Part shown: positions 45,701 to 58,260 of the stretch, in pieces
How the letters are laid out: each line of letters starts with the position of its first letter
Numbering within the stretch: position 1 is the first letter of the stretch
Origin: Cyanoderma ruficeps
Taxonomy: Eukaryota; Chordata; Aves; Passeriformes; Timaliidae
Assembly: GCA_008694505.1 (NCBI GenBank)
Contig: VZDJ01000116.1
Span: 24,059,249-24,123,248, forward strand
Direction of reading: 5' to 3'
DNA: 64,000 bases
The notes under the pieces: generated by a model
What the model saw: the letters and a program-made list of their open reading frames with translations, nothing else
What the model was told of the DNA's origin: nothing
Database searches by the model: none
Program-made: the position numbers and the translations under genes

Positions 45701-48700
45701 CCAATCTCCCTGGCATTTAATATTAAAACAGAGGGAAAAAAAAGGCAAAAAAAATAAGCAGGCTTTCATTTCAGTCAGCAGTGCCTGAGACACCCAACAG
45801 GCCATGGAACATGGAGCTGCATTTCTCTCTTATGGAGGAAAGAAGGGCAAGGAAAGATCCTTCAGAAGGTGGACAGTACCTGGGTAAAAAGGAGAGATAT
45901 AGAATCACATTGCCTTTTTGAGCCTTTCAAGCCAGCTGTCATTAATTTCTGCTGAATCTGGCTAAAGACAGTGCACCTTCCATTTGGTCAGGTCTTGGTC
46001 TTTCCCTCGAAAGATGAGTTTTTCCATGTATAAAAGGATTTCAGTTTCTACCTCGCTTGGAAACCTTCCTACATTTCCAGCTCACTAGACACGGTTGTAA
46101 GCTGAACCTTTTTACACATTAGCATTGTTTGGTGCTTGAAGTTTGAAACAAATCAGCACAGGCACCTTGGTCAGCCAGGAAAGCCCAGCTGAGTCAGGCA
46201 TTTCATTTGACATAAGAGCTCAAGAGTTTGTAAACTCCATTTCCAATGCGGGGGCCACTGCTTGATCACCCCACTGAGAGATGTTCCCTCTCTTGAGCCC
46301 CAGCCTCCCACAGCAGCTCTCTCCTGGCCATGGGCAAACTGCATCCTGGCACCCCCCGGACAAAGTCTGGGCATCCCAAGTGCCACCTTTGCCCTGTGAA
46401 CATCCCAGTGCACACATCCAGACCCCAGCCTGCATGGCCAGGGTGCAGGGCTGCTCTGGGCATGTCCAGCCGCCTCTGGGTTCAGCTCCAAGGAAAACAC
46501 TGGCTGTCCAGGTAGTTCCTTTGATAAAAGAGACAGAAACAGGTTTGCTTTCTTTTTGCTTCCTGAGGGCTGTGGAGAGACTTGGATAAGCAATGCTCCT
46601 AAGTATTTAACACAAGAACTGGTATCTAATCCAGATTTGGTTTAGACAGGGACGGCTCTGTGCCCACAGTTACCTGTTAGCAGGATTTGTGTCATATTAA
46701 GAGATGCCCAGCAAGGCTCAGGAGCATCAGCTGCAGATTTAAGTGACTTCTTTAAGTTGTAAGTCTTTTGTATTTTCAGTTACACTGCTTTTAAGCAGGA
46801 ATGAGAGCCTGCATTTACTTAAAAGGTCTTTGCTGCAGAGGCTCAGTGTGTTAGCAGCCTCTGGGATCACTTTTGTCCACTGGGTATTATGAAGGGATTC
46901 AGTTTGGGACCTTAGCCCATGTCAGGGGTGTGTGGGAAACAGAATTCATCCTGTTTCACCATGAACATGACACAGGATTTTTGCGTTGATGCCATGCCCA
47001 GGTAGTGGATTCTCCCCAAAACACCACTGGGCACGAGATGTTCTGAAAATGGGTTCCATTACCTACCAGAGCTGAGTGCTGTAATCCTGTTGGGGCTGTG
47101 AATTGCTGCTGCTGGAACAGTTCTCTCCTGTGCCCCTGGAAAATGGGCTGTTGGTGCTTTGCCTCTCGGTGTTGACGTTCCCAGCTCTCGAGAGGGCACT
47201 GAGGCATCTCAGCAACAGCACAACAGAACGGGACAGCACACAGTGTAAAACAGTGAATCCATCACTTGCCCAAGAGTTGTTCTTCCTGATGCATAGGAAA
47301 TTTTCTTTTCCACTGAGCTCCAGTTAAAAGTCTACAGGACTCTTGCACTGAAATCCCAAAGAAATCTTGTGATCACGAGTGGGAATTGGGAGTGTCCCAA
47401 CTCCAGGGACAGAAAGATGAGGCCACCAGCAGCAGTTCAAGGGAACAAACTCTTTAATTTAAAAATCTGACTCCATTTATACACATCTGTACAAAGGTCA
47501 AGAGATTGGCCACACAGGTCGCCACCTCTCCAACCTGGATGGTGGACATCACCATCAATCAATTCTTCTCTCAGAGGAGAACTATGTAAACATTCTAAAA
47601 ATACACATTGTTTAGATGAAGCTGTGTGAGAATTTGCAGCACGAAGACAGAAGGCAGAAAATTCAGGGCGACAAAATCTGATGTTATGGATCGTCTAATT
47701 CATTTTTTTCCAGGGCTGTAAAAAGCAATAACTCATCAGAGGGAGGTTAGAGGTACTTGAAAGTAAGAGATTCACCCTGTTTCTCCATCACTGCTGCCTC
47801 CCCCTTCCTCCTGCCCTTCTAAACGTGAGAAAGGTGCCAGGTCCCTGCAGAGCTGGTCTAAAATCAGCCCACAGCCTGCAGGGAGGGCAGGCCAGACACC
47901 TCTGTGCAGCTCAGGCACTTCCCTTGACAGCACAGACCCAGCCTCACTGGAGAAGGAAGCTTTTCAGAGAGGTAGAAGGAATATAAACCCATGACAACAC
48001 AAGCAAGGATTCACAGCTTTTCCTTTGAAACAGCACAAAAATGTGTCCAAAGGATGGAGGTGCCCCTTTGTCTAATGCTCTACCTTTCTGAAATTATTTC
48101 ACCCAAAAGTGCAACTTCCAACAAAGAGCTTTTTGCCCAACTCAGATCTTTTCCATCTGGTGTGGTCTGTGCAGGATCCATTCATATGTGAGCCCTCCTG
48201 GCTATTAGCCCAATGAAGTGATCTGGCTAGAATAAAAGAAAATGGTGAATTTACATTTTTCCCCTTCTGGCGTTCTCACTCTTTACTGTGTTTTTAGTAA
48301 TAATCCTGTTTACAGAAGAGAGGTTCCTAGGGAGTTACTGTATGTTAGACAAAAAGAATAGCCATAGGCAAAAAGTTGACTTGAAATATATTTCAGCAGG
48401 TATTTATATTCTAGTTAACTCAAAATTTTCTCATAAAATATCTGCTTTTCTCCACTCAGGGGAGGAAGGCATCATTTGAGGGAAAAAAATAATTTAATAT
48501 TTTCAGCCTTTTATTTTTCTGCTAAAAAAAATTGGCCTATAGAAAAATATATTTTCAACAGAACGTCAGTGACCTCTCCAATACATGGACATGTAATAAA
48601 AGGATGGCACATGGCCCAAACAACGTGCAGTCAAAGAAGTCTTAAGGCATTTTTAAAGCCCTGGCTATCACAGGAGATAGTGTTGATTCAAGCTCCTTTT

Positions 48701-51619
48701 CATCTTTTTTTATTTTTTTTTTTCTCCTATGCTTTCAGAACCCAGCTGAAGTATTATCACAGATGATTCAGGGAAGCTGGAAAGGTACATCTCATGGGGT
48801 TCTGGCAATGAATCCTTTATCATCCCAAGAAGAGCTTTTGTGGAATGTCACATTCCTACGGGAGATTAAGAACCACCAGACAGGGGATGGAGTTAAGCCC
48901 CTGTCTTCTCCTGGAGACTCCAAGGCTTGCGTGGAGACTTGTGGTTTTCTTTCTGCTTTCTGCAACAACGGCAGCCTCGGGTCTGAGTTCAGCACACAGA
49001 CCTCTCCAAGGTCTGGGAACGTGAGGATCCTGTGTTTGGGTTGGGTCTCCTCCTGCTGAAAGCGTCATTGCCTTGGGTGGGTTGTGATCAATGTGTGTTT
49101 AATAAACCACAGGGAAGCGTGCAGCTATTCAGTGCCTTTCACCAAGGGCTCTGAAAGTACTTCACAAATAAATAGATGAGTTTTTGTAACAGTTTCTCAT
49201 TCCAGGTTTTCTAGATAGTAGGAAAGCTGATGTCCAAGTGGCTTTCCCACAATCACACATCAAAACTGCACCAACTTGTGAACAGAACAGAATCTTGTTT
49301 CATTCTCAAGCAAGACTTGTTATTTCTGCACTTCTTGTTTATCCAAAGTTGCCATTACTGCTGGCCAGAGATAGACATGATCATTTACACCAATGTGCCA
49401 CTTTTTGAACTTGAAACTTCTTCCCCTCTTTAAAATGAACAAATGAAATGGATAAACACGAGTAATCAGAAGAGGAGGTGTGCAAGGAAAAGTAGCAACA
49501 GGTTCAAACACCAGCTGCATGTCCCAAACCAGTGCTGGCTGCTCCTGACCTGGCAGATCACCTCTGGAGGTGATGGACACTGCCATGCTGATCGTAAAGC
49601 TGAGAAGAGTGGCGGGAAGGGTGGAAAACAAGAGGCTGTGTCTGGAAAAACTGGAGACAAATCCAGTCCTGGTCAAAGCAGATGTAATTTGTGATGGGAG
49701 GAGAAAAGCTGAGCACTTTCACAGCAAAAGTAATTTTGTTGTTGTTCTCTGGGTCCTGAATTCCTGCCTTGCCATGTAAGAATGATGTCTGAGGCCAAAT
49801 AGTTATTAATAATACTCATTAGTTAATAACAACAGTAGTGCTATTGGAAAATTTCGGGTCCCATACAACTTGCTGCCAAGGTAGTCACTTCCCAAACTGA
49901 CTTCTAAAATTAGAAACAAACAGGCCCCTTCTAAAGGCAATAAACAGCATTTTAATTGAAGTAAAAGCTGTAAATCTGTCAGCAGCCAGTTACCCTGGCT
50001 CCCCTGTGTGACCAGCAGCTCTGAATGCCCTTCTGGGTCTGTTCCAGAGGGCTGTGATGCCATCTGATGTCATCACAACAAAGGTGTGACCAAACGGGGC
50101 AGGTGGCCAGGGCTGGCAGGGCCCAGAGTGTGCTGGGTGTGCTGGACAGAGGTGTCACCATCCCCAGGGCAGAGGGACAGCCTCGTGCTGCACAGCTCTG
50201 CCTGTGGCCTGGGGATGCGTGCACATGGACAAGAATTAACACCTGGGGTAATTCACATCAGGGACACATGAAATGCACATTTCAATCCATCCTCCTTAGC
50301 TGAACCAGCACATTTTCATCTGTTTGTTTTGTGATGGAAAGCTTTTAAAGGAATTCTCACACATCTCAAAAAGATGGCCAAGTGTCAGCCTTGCGACCCA
50401 TCAAAAGTGATGCCCTGGTAGCATTTCCCCCGGCAAGTACATGCTTATAGGAAAAAAACCAAAAAAAATACACAGACCTGATGGGATGAGGAAACAAACC
50501 TTTTCTGATTGAGCAATACTGAAAAAAAAAAATCATGATACAGTCTCCAGAGCACTAGAAATAACCAGCAGTAGCTGCAGATATATGTCTCTTATTTCGC
50601 TTTGCTTACGTTTTATTGCTATAATTTTCATTCTTGAAAGAAAAATAAAATATTTCACGAAACACGACTGAGAGTTTCACTCTAAACTCCATTTGCCTGA
50701 GGCTCTCATGGAGTGCAGGAGGAGACAGCCCTTTCCATGCTTCCCAGCAGACACACAACATCAGCTGTCACAAAGGTGTCACCTGGGGGTGTCAGGGTGG
50801 CCTCCACCGAGCTGTGCCATTCACACCAAGCAAAGCCGATCCTCAGCTGCAGATGTGCTCAATGCCAGGCTCCAAAGGAAAATAATAATAAATTTCAGCA
50901 GCGTGCCTGTGAAAACAACTGATTCTCTGGGCCCTTGAAATACCCTGTATTTATAAACAAAAGAGGGGTTTAGTTTTTCTTGCCCTAGAAAAACACACTG
51001 GAACATTTCACCACCGTTTTCTTTCACTTTAATTAGCAAGCAAAGAGGGAATGTCAAAGAGCAATTATACAAAATATATACTGTGCTGATTAGGGATTTC
51101 TTTTTTGTAGCAAGGAGAAGGCAGCTTGAAAATCACATTAAATCTCTCTCCCCCTCTAATGAGATATGCCTTATCCAACCCAGAAAGATACCATTAACTC
51201 AGGAAAGAATGCAGCCACTTTCTCAGGGGAAAAAAAAAAAATTACCACAGAAGGGAGGGAAGGAAGGATTCATGTTAAAATGTGAAGAATGAAAGGCTGG
51301 AGATCCTGGAGATCCTGAGTGTGTATCAGACTCAAAAGAAACATCTTGAGTAGCTCCAGATCTTTAAATAAGCCCCAGAGTTTTACAAGGCCCTGTCCTG
51401 GTCCTGAACACTTGTGGGTTCCAGCCCAAATCCCCTCTCTTTCTGCCCAGAAGTGCTGGGACCTTTTGCTTCCCCTTGCCCGGACGATGGTTGTTTGGGG
51501 ACCAGGAATCCAAGAATCAGGAGACTGAGCAGGGGCTTAAAGGGACCCTAAAGGCCACCACCAGTATGGGCTGTGCTCTCTGGGGGCTGCACAGATTGTG
51601 AGGGTCCTGGCTGACCTAA
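42791..51619. other. Intergenic DNA, no gene recognised
   Basis: The block holds a T17 run (44438-44454), a candidate conserved element at 44640-44790, a possible LTR-type repeat at 47440-47660 and a MIR-like relic at 49105-49300. Remaining sequence is unique-looking with no coding similarity. Confidence 0.5.
49105..49300 (+). mobile_element. MIR-like ancient SINE relic
   Basis: The order CTCTGAAAGTACTTCACAAA, TTTCTCATTCCAGG, TGATGTCCAAGTGGCTTTCC, CACAATCACACATCA parallels the MIR body (gcacttcacaaa ... cccaaggtcacacagc), with strong decay. Recognised by recalled consensus order; subfamily not assigned. Confidence 0.45.
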
Positions 51620-51937
51620 AGCAGCTCTGAGAGAGCTGGGCAGGGACTCTTCACAGGGGCATGCAGTGATAGGACAAGGGGGAACGGCTTGATGCTGAAG
51701 GAGGGTACATTTAGATTAGATATTGGGAAGAAATTCTTTACTTTGAGGGTGGTGAGGCCCTGGCATGGGTTACCCAGAGAAGCTGTGGCTGCCCCATCCC
51801 TGGAAGTGTTCCAGGCCAGGCTGGATGGGGCTTGGAGCAACCTGGACTAGAGGAAGGTGTTCCTGTCCAGGGCAGAGAGATTGGAACCGAGGGATTTTTA
51901 CAGTCCCTTCAACCCAAATCATTCTGTGATTCTGTGA
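51620..51937 (+). mobile_element. CR1 LINE 3' fragment
   Basis: About 320 bp of CR1 3' sequence on the plus strand, with GTGATAGGACAAGGGGGAAC, TACCCAGAGAAGCTGTGGCT, CCCCATCCCTGGAAGTGTTC and GGATGGGGCTTGGAGCAACC, ending in two ATTCTGTG repeats. Confidence 0.95.
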
Positions 51938-52298
51938 CTGTCCAGCCCCAGCTGCACCTTGGCCACCTCACTCCCCACAGGGAATGGATGTTCCTGGGGG
52001 CTCCCACCTCGCACTTCAGCCCAGGCTCACTGCTCATTTGTATTACTTCAGGGTGTTTGGTTGTTTTTATTTCCCCCCATATAATTTGTTATTATTTCCA
52101 TTTGAAGAGGCACGACATCCCACTCTCCCCTTCCCCCTGGCCATGGGCAGTGTCCCGGTGCCAGAACGGGGCCAGAGCGTGTCCTCCTCCAAATCCCTCC
52201 TCAACGGATAGCGGGGTCACAGGCAAAAAGAAAAAAAAAAACAAACCAAAAAAACCCCAGCAACAACCCAGGAGCATAAATTGGACCCAGAAGGGCAG

Positions 52299-52765
52299 AT
52301 GCCGAGCGAGCAGGAAGCGCCGGCCCGAGGCGAAATGAAACAGCTGTTGCCATTGTTCTGTCTCTGCGCGCTCCGCGGCCCGGCCGCGCCGGCAGCTGCT
52401 CGCAATTACCGCACATGAAAGGGGGGCACGGGATTAGGCGAGTGACGAAAAAGCCAGGGGACCGCGAGATTTATCACCCAGAGGCAGCCCCGGGACCTGC
52501 CCGGCCCGAGGAGCTCCGGGGATGCTGTGCCCGGGTGATGGCTCGCACGGAGGAGCGGTAAAGGATCCACAGCCGGGAATGTTCCCTCGGGAAGCGCAGA
52601 GCCGCCGGCCGGCATCTGCTCGGGTCCGCAGAGCCGCAGCACATCCTTAATTCTTGGCGTGATCTCCCCCCAAAGGATCCCACCGGGACCGGGGAGCAAC
52701 CGGGCTAAACCACCGGGCAGATTCCATCACCTCTCTCCGGACGGGCAGGAAAACCGAGCGAGATA
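52299..52765. promoter_or_regulatory. Isolated CpG island in the gene desert
   Basis: I counted by eye about 47 CpGs in roughly 470 bp, close to the number expected from base content, in an otherwise CpG-poor region about 49 kb from the PDZD8 promoter. It has no repeat match. Motifs include two CAGCTG E-boxes (52341-52346, 52393-52398), a SOX-type CATTGTT (52351-52357), a homeodomain CAATTA (52403-52408) and an OTX-type GGATTA (52431-52436). A weak TATA-like CATAAATT lies at 52274. Open frames are short and unlike known proteins. It could be a lncRNA promoter, such as an EMX2OS-type antisense start, or a Polycomb-type enhancer. Confidence 0.6.
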
Positions 52766-52789
52766 CAACTTTAACATTCCTTGTGAAAT

Positions 52790-53300
52790 CACTTCGGCTC
52801 TCCCGCGCAATCAGACTTGTAAAATAAAAACGAAATAAATAAAACGAACCCTCACAGCTTTCTTTTTGCAAGGGGTGATGAGTGTAAGAAAGGTTTTTTG
52901 GAAGGTGGAGCATGTGTTTGCCATCTTCGTTCCTGATATGGAAACCATATGCTTAAATACCCTACCAAACATACACAATATAACGCTCCTTTATTAAAGG
53001 TGGTTTTATAAAAGCTATCCACCTTCCATCCACTGCTGGCTCCCAAAGAGGTCACATATTCTTCATTACAACTATCAATACGTATTTGGGATAAATTAAG
53101 CTCCAAATAGACTGTTTCTGATTATCACTGCCAAGGGAGCAAGAGGCCGTCTTATTTTTCCTCACTGATAAATTAAAAGAACTGTAATGGGCGATTTCTG
53201 CAACCTGTAAAAGGGCAACACCATCTGTGACTCATTTAGTGTTGCTTTAAAGAAAATTTATTTTATTAATTTGGGCAGAGTATAAAGAAAATATACTTTT
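52790..53300. promoter_or_regulatory. Candidate conserved non-coding element beside the CpG island
   Basis: AT-rich block directly right of the island that retains CpGs (CACTTCGGCTC, AACGCTCC, ATACGTATTTGGG, GGGCGATTT) and carries many homeodomain-type cores (TAAATTAAG, TTATTAATTTG). No repeat or coding signal. The juxtaposition of island and AT-rich flank resembles developmental promoter-enhancer units; this is inference. Confidence 0.35.
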
Positions 53301-53344
53301 TTCAAAAAAAATTCCACTGCTAAGGAGAAAGAAGCAGCAGCAGA

Positions 53345-53507
53345 TTTGCCCCATCCCTGGAAGTGTTTGCCCCATCCCTGGAAGTGTTCAAAGTCAGGCT
53401 GGATGGAGCTCTGATCAACTGGATCTAGTGAAAGATATCCACGTGATAGGGGTTGAAACTAAGTAATCTTTAAGGTCACCACCAACCCAGGCTATTCTAT
53501 GATTCTA
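53345..53507 (+). mobile_element. CR1 LINE 3' end with internal 21-bp duplication
   Basis: Plus-strand CR1 3' end: CCCCATCCCTGGAAGTGTT, AGTCAGGCTGGATGGAGCTC, then TTCTATGATTCTAG. Bases 53345-53365 are repeated exactly at 53366-53386, a tandem duplication inside the element. Confidence 0.9.
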
Positions 53508-53558
53508 GAAAAAAACCCTGACTCAGAAAAAATATTTTGCAAATGAGAATTGCCCAAA

Positions 53559-53585
53559 GTGTTATTAGTGTTATTAGTGTTATTA
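53559..53585. repeat. (GTGTTATTA)3 tandem repeat
   Basis: Three exact copies of a 9-bp unit. Confidence 0.95.
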
Positions 53586-54875
53586 GAAGTGCAGAAGCTC
53601 CTGCCTCCCTCTTAACTTTGATGTTTTTTGCCCTGGCAAATAGATCTCAACATGAGCTGGCTTTAACTAAGTTCCATATCATTGATGAAGGAATAGATGA
53701 GAAGCAAAACGTGAAAAAAGCAGAGCTGAGGTTGAGACTGCCCCATTGCTCCTCTCCTTTGGAGTCAAAAGGAGCCACCAGCCATCCCCTGGTGTGATCC
53801 TTGCAAAGACACATATAAGATCATTTCCTTCAGGTTGTGCAGCCAGGAGCAGCACCATTTTGTCAAATCGGTTTTTAGTTTACGCAGCACCCAAAAACAC
53901 CAACAAAGAAGAGTAGGGAGAGAATGTAGAGGGAGAGGGGATGGCAATTTCTTGTTCTTCAAACCACAGGTAAAGGTAGCAACAACGATGTGACCATCTT
54001 TGCCTGGACTGACAGGCAGGAAGTGGAGAAAAGATCAAAAGCAAGTGGAAATCAAAAGGATTAAGATATTGAAATTCTTCTGTTTTGCCACAGGCTGTCA
54101 CCCTAGCTCCACGTATCACTCAGCCAGACAGGAACACTCTGTGCAAAGCAAAGAGAAATAGCTCTAGAGGTCTGGAATCTTGCTCCTCTTGAAATTTCAT
54201 TGGCCTGCAGGTTGCCCACAACCTCAATTCATTCCCCTGCTTGTAATTCAGAGACTAACATTAAATAGTAATTACAATAAATAATTATTAAATAATACAT
54301 TAATAAGTGATGGCAAATTCCGTGGGGACTGGCTTGTCAAGAGGGGTCTGCCTCAGCTCTGGAGTGCCAAATGACATTTTTTCTGCTACAAATTTTGCAC
54401 CTGGATGAAGTTTTTGCTTGCTCTTCAGCCAGGCTAAGTTGCTTTGGACTGCTTAACCCCTCTGCAAAGATTGGGCATTTTACACCTGTACTGCTCCAAG
54501 GGTCAGGGCCCAGCACAGTTATGGACCTCTGAGCGTCTGGATCGTCCTTACAATCCATGACTTATCCATTTGCATTTTTTGTCACCACTAACATCAGCCC
54601 TGGGAGGCTCCCACAGGACATTGCCCATCTTGCACACCCAGCAGGTACCACCTGTTCCTCTGCTGAACACTTTGTGAGTCAATAGGGTTGGATCCCTGAA
54701 GCTACTCAGGTTGCTCACTGCTCTTTCTACATTTTGGACTAAACCCCACTTTCCCAGTGGAAAGATGATAAGGTTAGTGCTGTTTTCATGACTTGCTGTG
54801 GAAAACGTGGATGGACCTCCAGGTTGTAAGTGGGAAAAGAGGAAAATGTGTGAGTTTTTCAGAGCATCTGAGAAA
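53586..54875. other. Intergenic DNA, no gene recognised
   Basis: AT-rich sequence with an ATAATTATTAAATAATACATTAA-like low-complexity patch near 54260-54305 and an ATTTGCAT octamer near 54568. No coding similarity. Confidence 0.5.
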
Positions 54876-55199
54876 CCTGATAGGAGGCTGGAGCCACGTG
54901 GGGGTTGGGCTTTCCTCCCAGGCCACCAGTGACAGGACAAAAGGACACTGTCCTAAGCTGTGCCAGGAGAAGTTCAGGTTGGACATTAGAAAGAATTCCT
55001 TCTCAGAAAGGGTGATTAGACATGGGAACGGGCTGCCCAGGGAGGTGATGGAGTCTCCATCCCTGGAGATGTTTAAGAAAAACCTGGATGTGGCATTCAG
55101 TGCCATGGTTGGTGGTGTTGACAAGGTGGTGTTGGGTCGTGGGTTGGACTTGATGATCTGAGAGGCCTTTTCCAACCTAAATGATCCTGTGATTCTGTG
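54876..55199 (+). mobile_element. CR1 LINE 3' fragment
   Basis: About 320 bp on the plus strand with CACCAGTGACAGGACAAAAG, TTCAGGTTGGACATTAGAAA, GGGCTGCCCAGGGAGGTGAT and TGGACTTGATGATCTGAGAG, ending in ATGATCCTGTGATTCTGTG. Open frames on both strands here are element remnants. Confidence 0.95.
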
Positions 55200-57270
55200 G
55201 TTTCCAAAGCACAATAATGCCATGTTTGCTCTTCTGAGAAAAGGGCAAAAACCTGTGAAATACTCATCATTCCTAATTGTTGAAGATTCATTTGGTTAAA
55301 ATACTGCTCATCAAATATATTGGTTTTCGTTATTAATAGTATTTTGATTTGTGCCTAGTTTACAAACAGCTAGAGCCATCATCACTTATCCAAATATTGT
55401 TGTTTCACTTAGTGATCAAACTTTCACTAATCTCTGGCCTAGCTGTGACTTCTGCAAAGAAAGATTTGATGATCCCATCACACCCTTTCTTTCCTTTTGC
55501 CACAGAGGAACTGCAATGTCACGTCTGGAGCTGCTCAAACCATTCAGTTTTGGTTTTCACACACAAACTGTTCATGTTTGGTTTGTTTCTCTAAGTGGCT
55601 TTTTACTCTGAGCTGTCCTGGTTTTGTCAAGTGGAAGTTGGGGGATAGGGAGGTGGGATTATTACTCAATGTGGTTCTCTAAACCTGATATTTAAAAAGG
55701 GGTTCCATTGGTGCAGGAGGTAACAATATATTTCATAGTCATCGGCTAATCAGGCTTTTCCAAAGTGGCTCTGGAGCTACAGGAAAAAAAAGGATTTTAA
55801 TTTGACTTTGTGGTAAATTACTTTGTGGTATTGTGAAATACATCCATGGTGGCAGTACAGACTCCTGCCCTATGAGATTTTGTGATATGGGATCTCATAT
55901 TGTGATATGAGATCTATCATGATCTCCTGATATGAGGTATTGTGTATTTCTTTATTTCACGCTGCACGTAGGAAAACCTCCTGCCTAATTTTTGCACAGT
56001 GCAGCTGCGTCTTCAGTGCAAGGCTGCTGATGTCAGAATTTGCAGGTGATGTAATGGCTTGGGGAATTAAGTCCTTTTTTTTTTCCTTCCCCTTTACCTC
56101 CCTCTATTTGCTTCATTTTGTTTTGTGCTGTGTGAGCCTTTAGTCAAATATCCCACATACACCCTCATTACTGGGGCAGCTTTAAGCACAATGCACGGGC
56201 ATGTCTGGGCACTGCATTAATGCATCTTCCTCTTGTCTCTCTGTAGATTATCCTCTGTTAGTGTAATTTATAACTCCAGCCCTTTGTGTACATGCTTCCA
56301 TTCTGAAAATGTAATATCACTGCTAATTAAACAGTGGTTTAAGGAGTCAGCTGATAGCTCCTCGCAGCATCTAGGAATTAACCTCACCTGGGAGCAAGCT
56401 GCTGGTTGAGGCTCAAGTGAGGCTTAGATAAAGGCAGGGAAAAGAAAAGACATCAAAGAAGTAGTCACCACCAAAACCTCATCCTCCACAAATTCTAGGT
56501 GTGGAAACGTTTTTCAGCCATAGGGATCCTCCCTCCACTGGGTTTCCAAATAACTATAATCATCAGAATTCCCTCTTTCACCTCCCTCTGGCCTGATTAT
56601 CTCATCCTTCTCATTTGAACTCGCTTGTTATGAGCAATACATTCACTCCTCTCCTCTTCATTACTTTGATCCCCAAAAAAGCCTAATTTGGCTCAGATGG
56701 TGCTAATTTAGCCACGCAGAGCTTGGGGACAGCAGTGTCCTGGTGGGCTGCTGTCACCTGTGAACAAGGTTTTGTTCCTAATCTAAAAGATCTCCTTGGG
56801 ATTTGTTTAAGTGTCCTTTCCTGGAGCTCCCTCGGAGACCGTGGGTCCAAACTGGTGGATGCAGAGACAGAGCTGTCTGGACACCTGAGCAGTGCTTGAA
56901 ATTCATGTAAACTTTGGGGATCTAATATTCAAAGGCCTCCAGCTGTTTTGTTTTGTTTTCAGATTAAATATACCTCTTAGCAAAAGACATGGTATAAACA
57001 AAGAAATCACAACACAAATTAGGGTAATTCTGAGTAGCCTCGTGTAAAAAAATCCAGATACCAAAATCACTAATCACTCTGGATGTAAATTTTGGGATGT
57101 TGACAGAGCATATATTGTGTGATAGAGGGTATAGTATGGATATACAGCTGAGATAAGGAGGTGATTTAATTCTGCAACAGATAAGCAGGGTCAATTTAAG
57201 GGCTACACAGGGAATTCATCCAGCTCTGTGGGATGGAGTAGTGTCACTCCTGAGTATTATTAATGCACCT

Positions 57271-57343
57271 CAATTCTTTCTTCTCTGTCCTTTTCTTTCC
57301 TTTTTTTTCTTTCTTTTTTCTTTTTCTTTTTTTTTTTTCTTTG
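57271..57343 (+). repeat. Polypyrimidine tract
   Basis: About 70 bases made almost wholly of T and C, mostly T-runs broken by C. Confidence 0.9.
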
Positions 57344-57719
57344 GTGTGTTCACAGTTCTTAATAATATGTTTGGAAACTGATTAAACTTACAAATCAAGG
57401 CTTGGGGTTAAAGGCAACCCTGTCTAACTATCTTATTATTTATGAAAAGATTATCATTAAATATCTTGCAGAGACATTCTGAACCACTGCCGAATCTGAA
57501 AGAAAAAAAAAAAAGGTGCATGAAAAAAATGGCTAATGTGTCTACTTTTTAATTAAATGTAAATATAATTTGTAAGGCTTATGGGTTTTAAACAGAGAAA
57601 ATTTACTCTTCATAATTTCCTTTCTGGTTAACCTTATAGACAGCAGTGTGAGTAGGGTTGTTCAGAAGAATTTTGTAGCCAGTTACCAGCTCCAGATCCA
57701 TTGCTGCAGATCCCTTTAG

Positions 57720-58260
57720 ACACATCCGAGGCTTCACCTGAAGTGAAAGTTCCTAATTAACAGTGACAACATGGTGATTCCGAGCATCAAAACAAACTTT
57801 GTTAAACAACCTGGTTTACAGCTTGCTGGGGACGTCAGCAGATTTTTCATCTTTACTGCTGCAGACAGATAACAAGGCTCTGATCCGAGCGTACCTCACG
57901 GAACGGCTCAAACACACCAAAGGGAACTCTGGGTTATTTTAATGTGACAAGTAAATATAGCCCAGTTACGAGCACAAAGGCAGGATAAATAGGCCTGACA
58001 ATACAGCGATGCCTAAATTACCGCCGGCTCCGTATTAAAAGTTCTGTCGTGGTTTCTGGTTCAAAGAGTCCCATAAAAATCAGAGTTAATTTAGAACTTA
58101 GCCGTCCATGGGCGTATTTCTCATTCACACAATGCAGGATCTCTGGCACAGGTCTGTTTATGTGCTTCAGCTATGGAGAAATTTTTATTTTCACTTCGAG
58201 AAAGTACCCATAATCAGTCCAGCAAAGTAATTAAGCACATGCTTAACTACACACTTTATT
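57720..58260. promoter_or_regulatory. Candidate conserved non-coding element
   Basis: This block retains scattered CpGs (GACGTCAG, GATCCGAGCG, CTCACGGAACGG, ACCGCCGGCTCCG, AGCCGTCC) within otherwise AT-rich DNA and includes homeodomain-type sites (CCTAATTAAC, AGTAATTAAGC, AGAGTTAATTTAG). No repeat family or reading frame explains it. It is among the strongest enhancer-like blocks by appearance; conservation is not tested. Confidence 0.4.
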
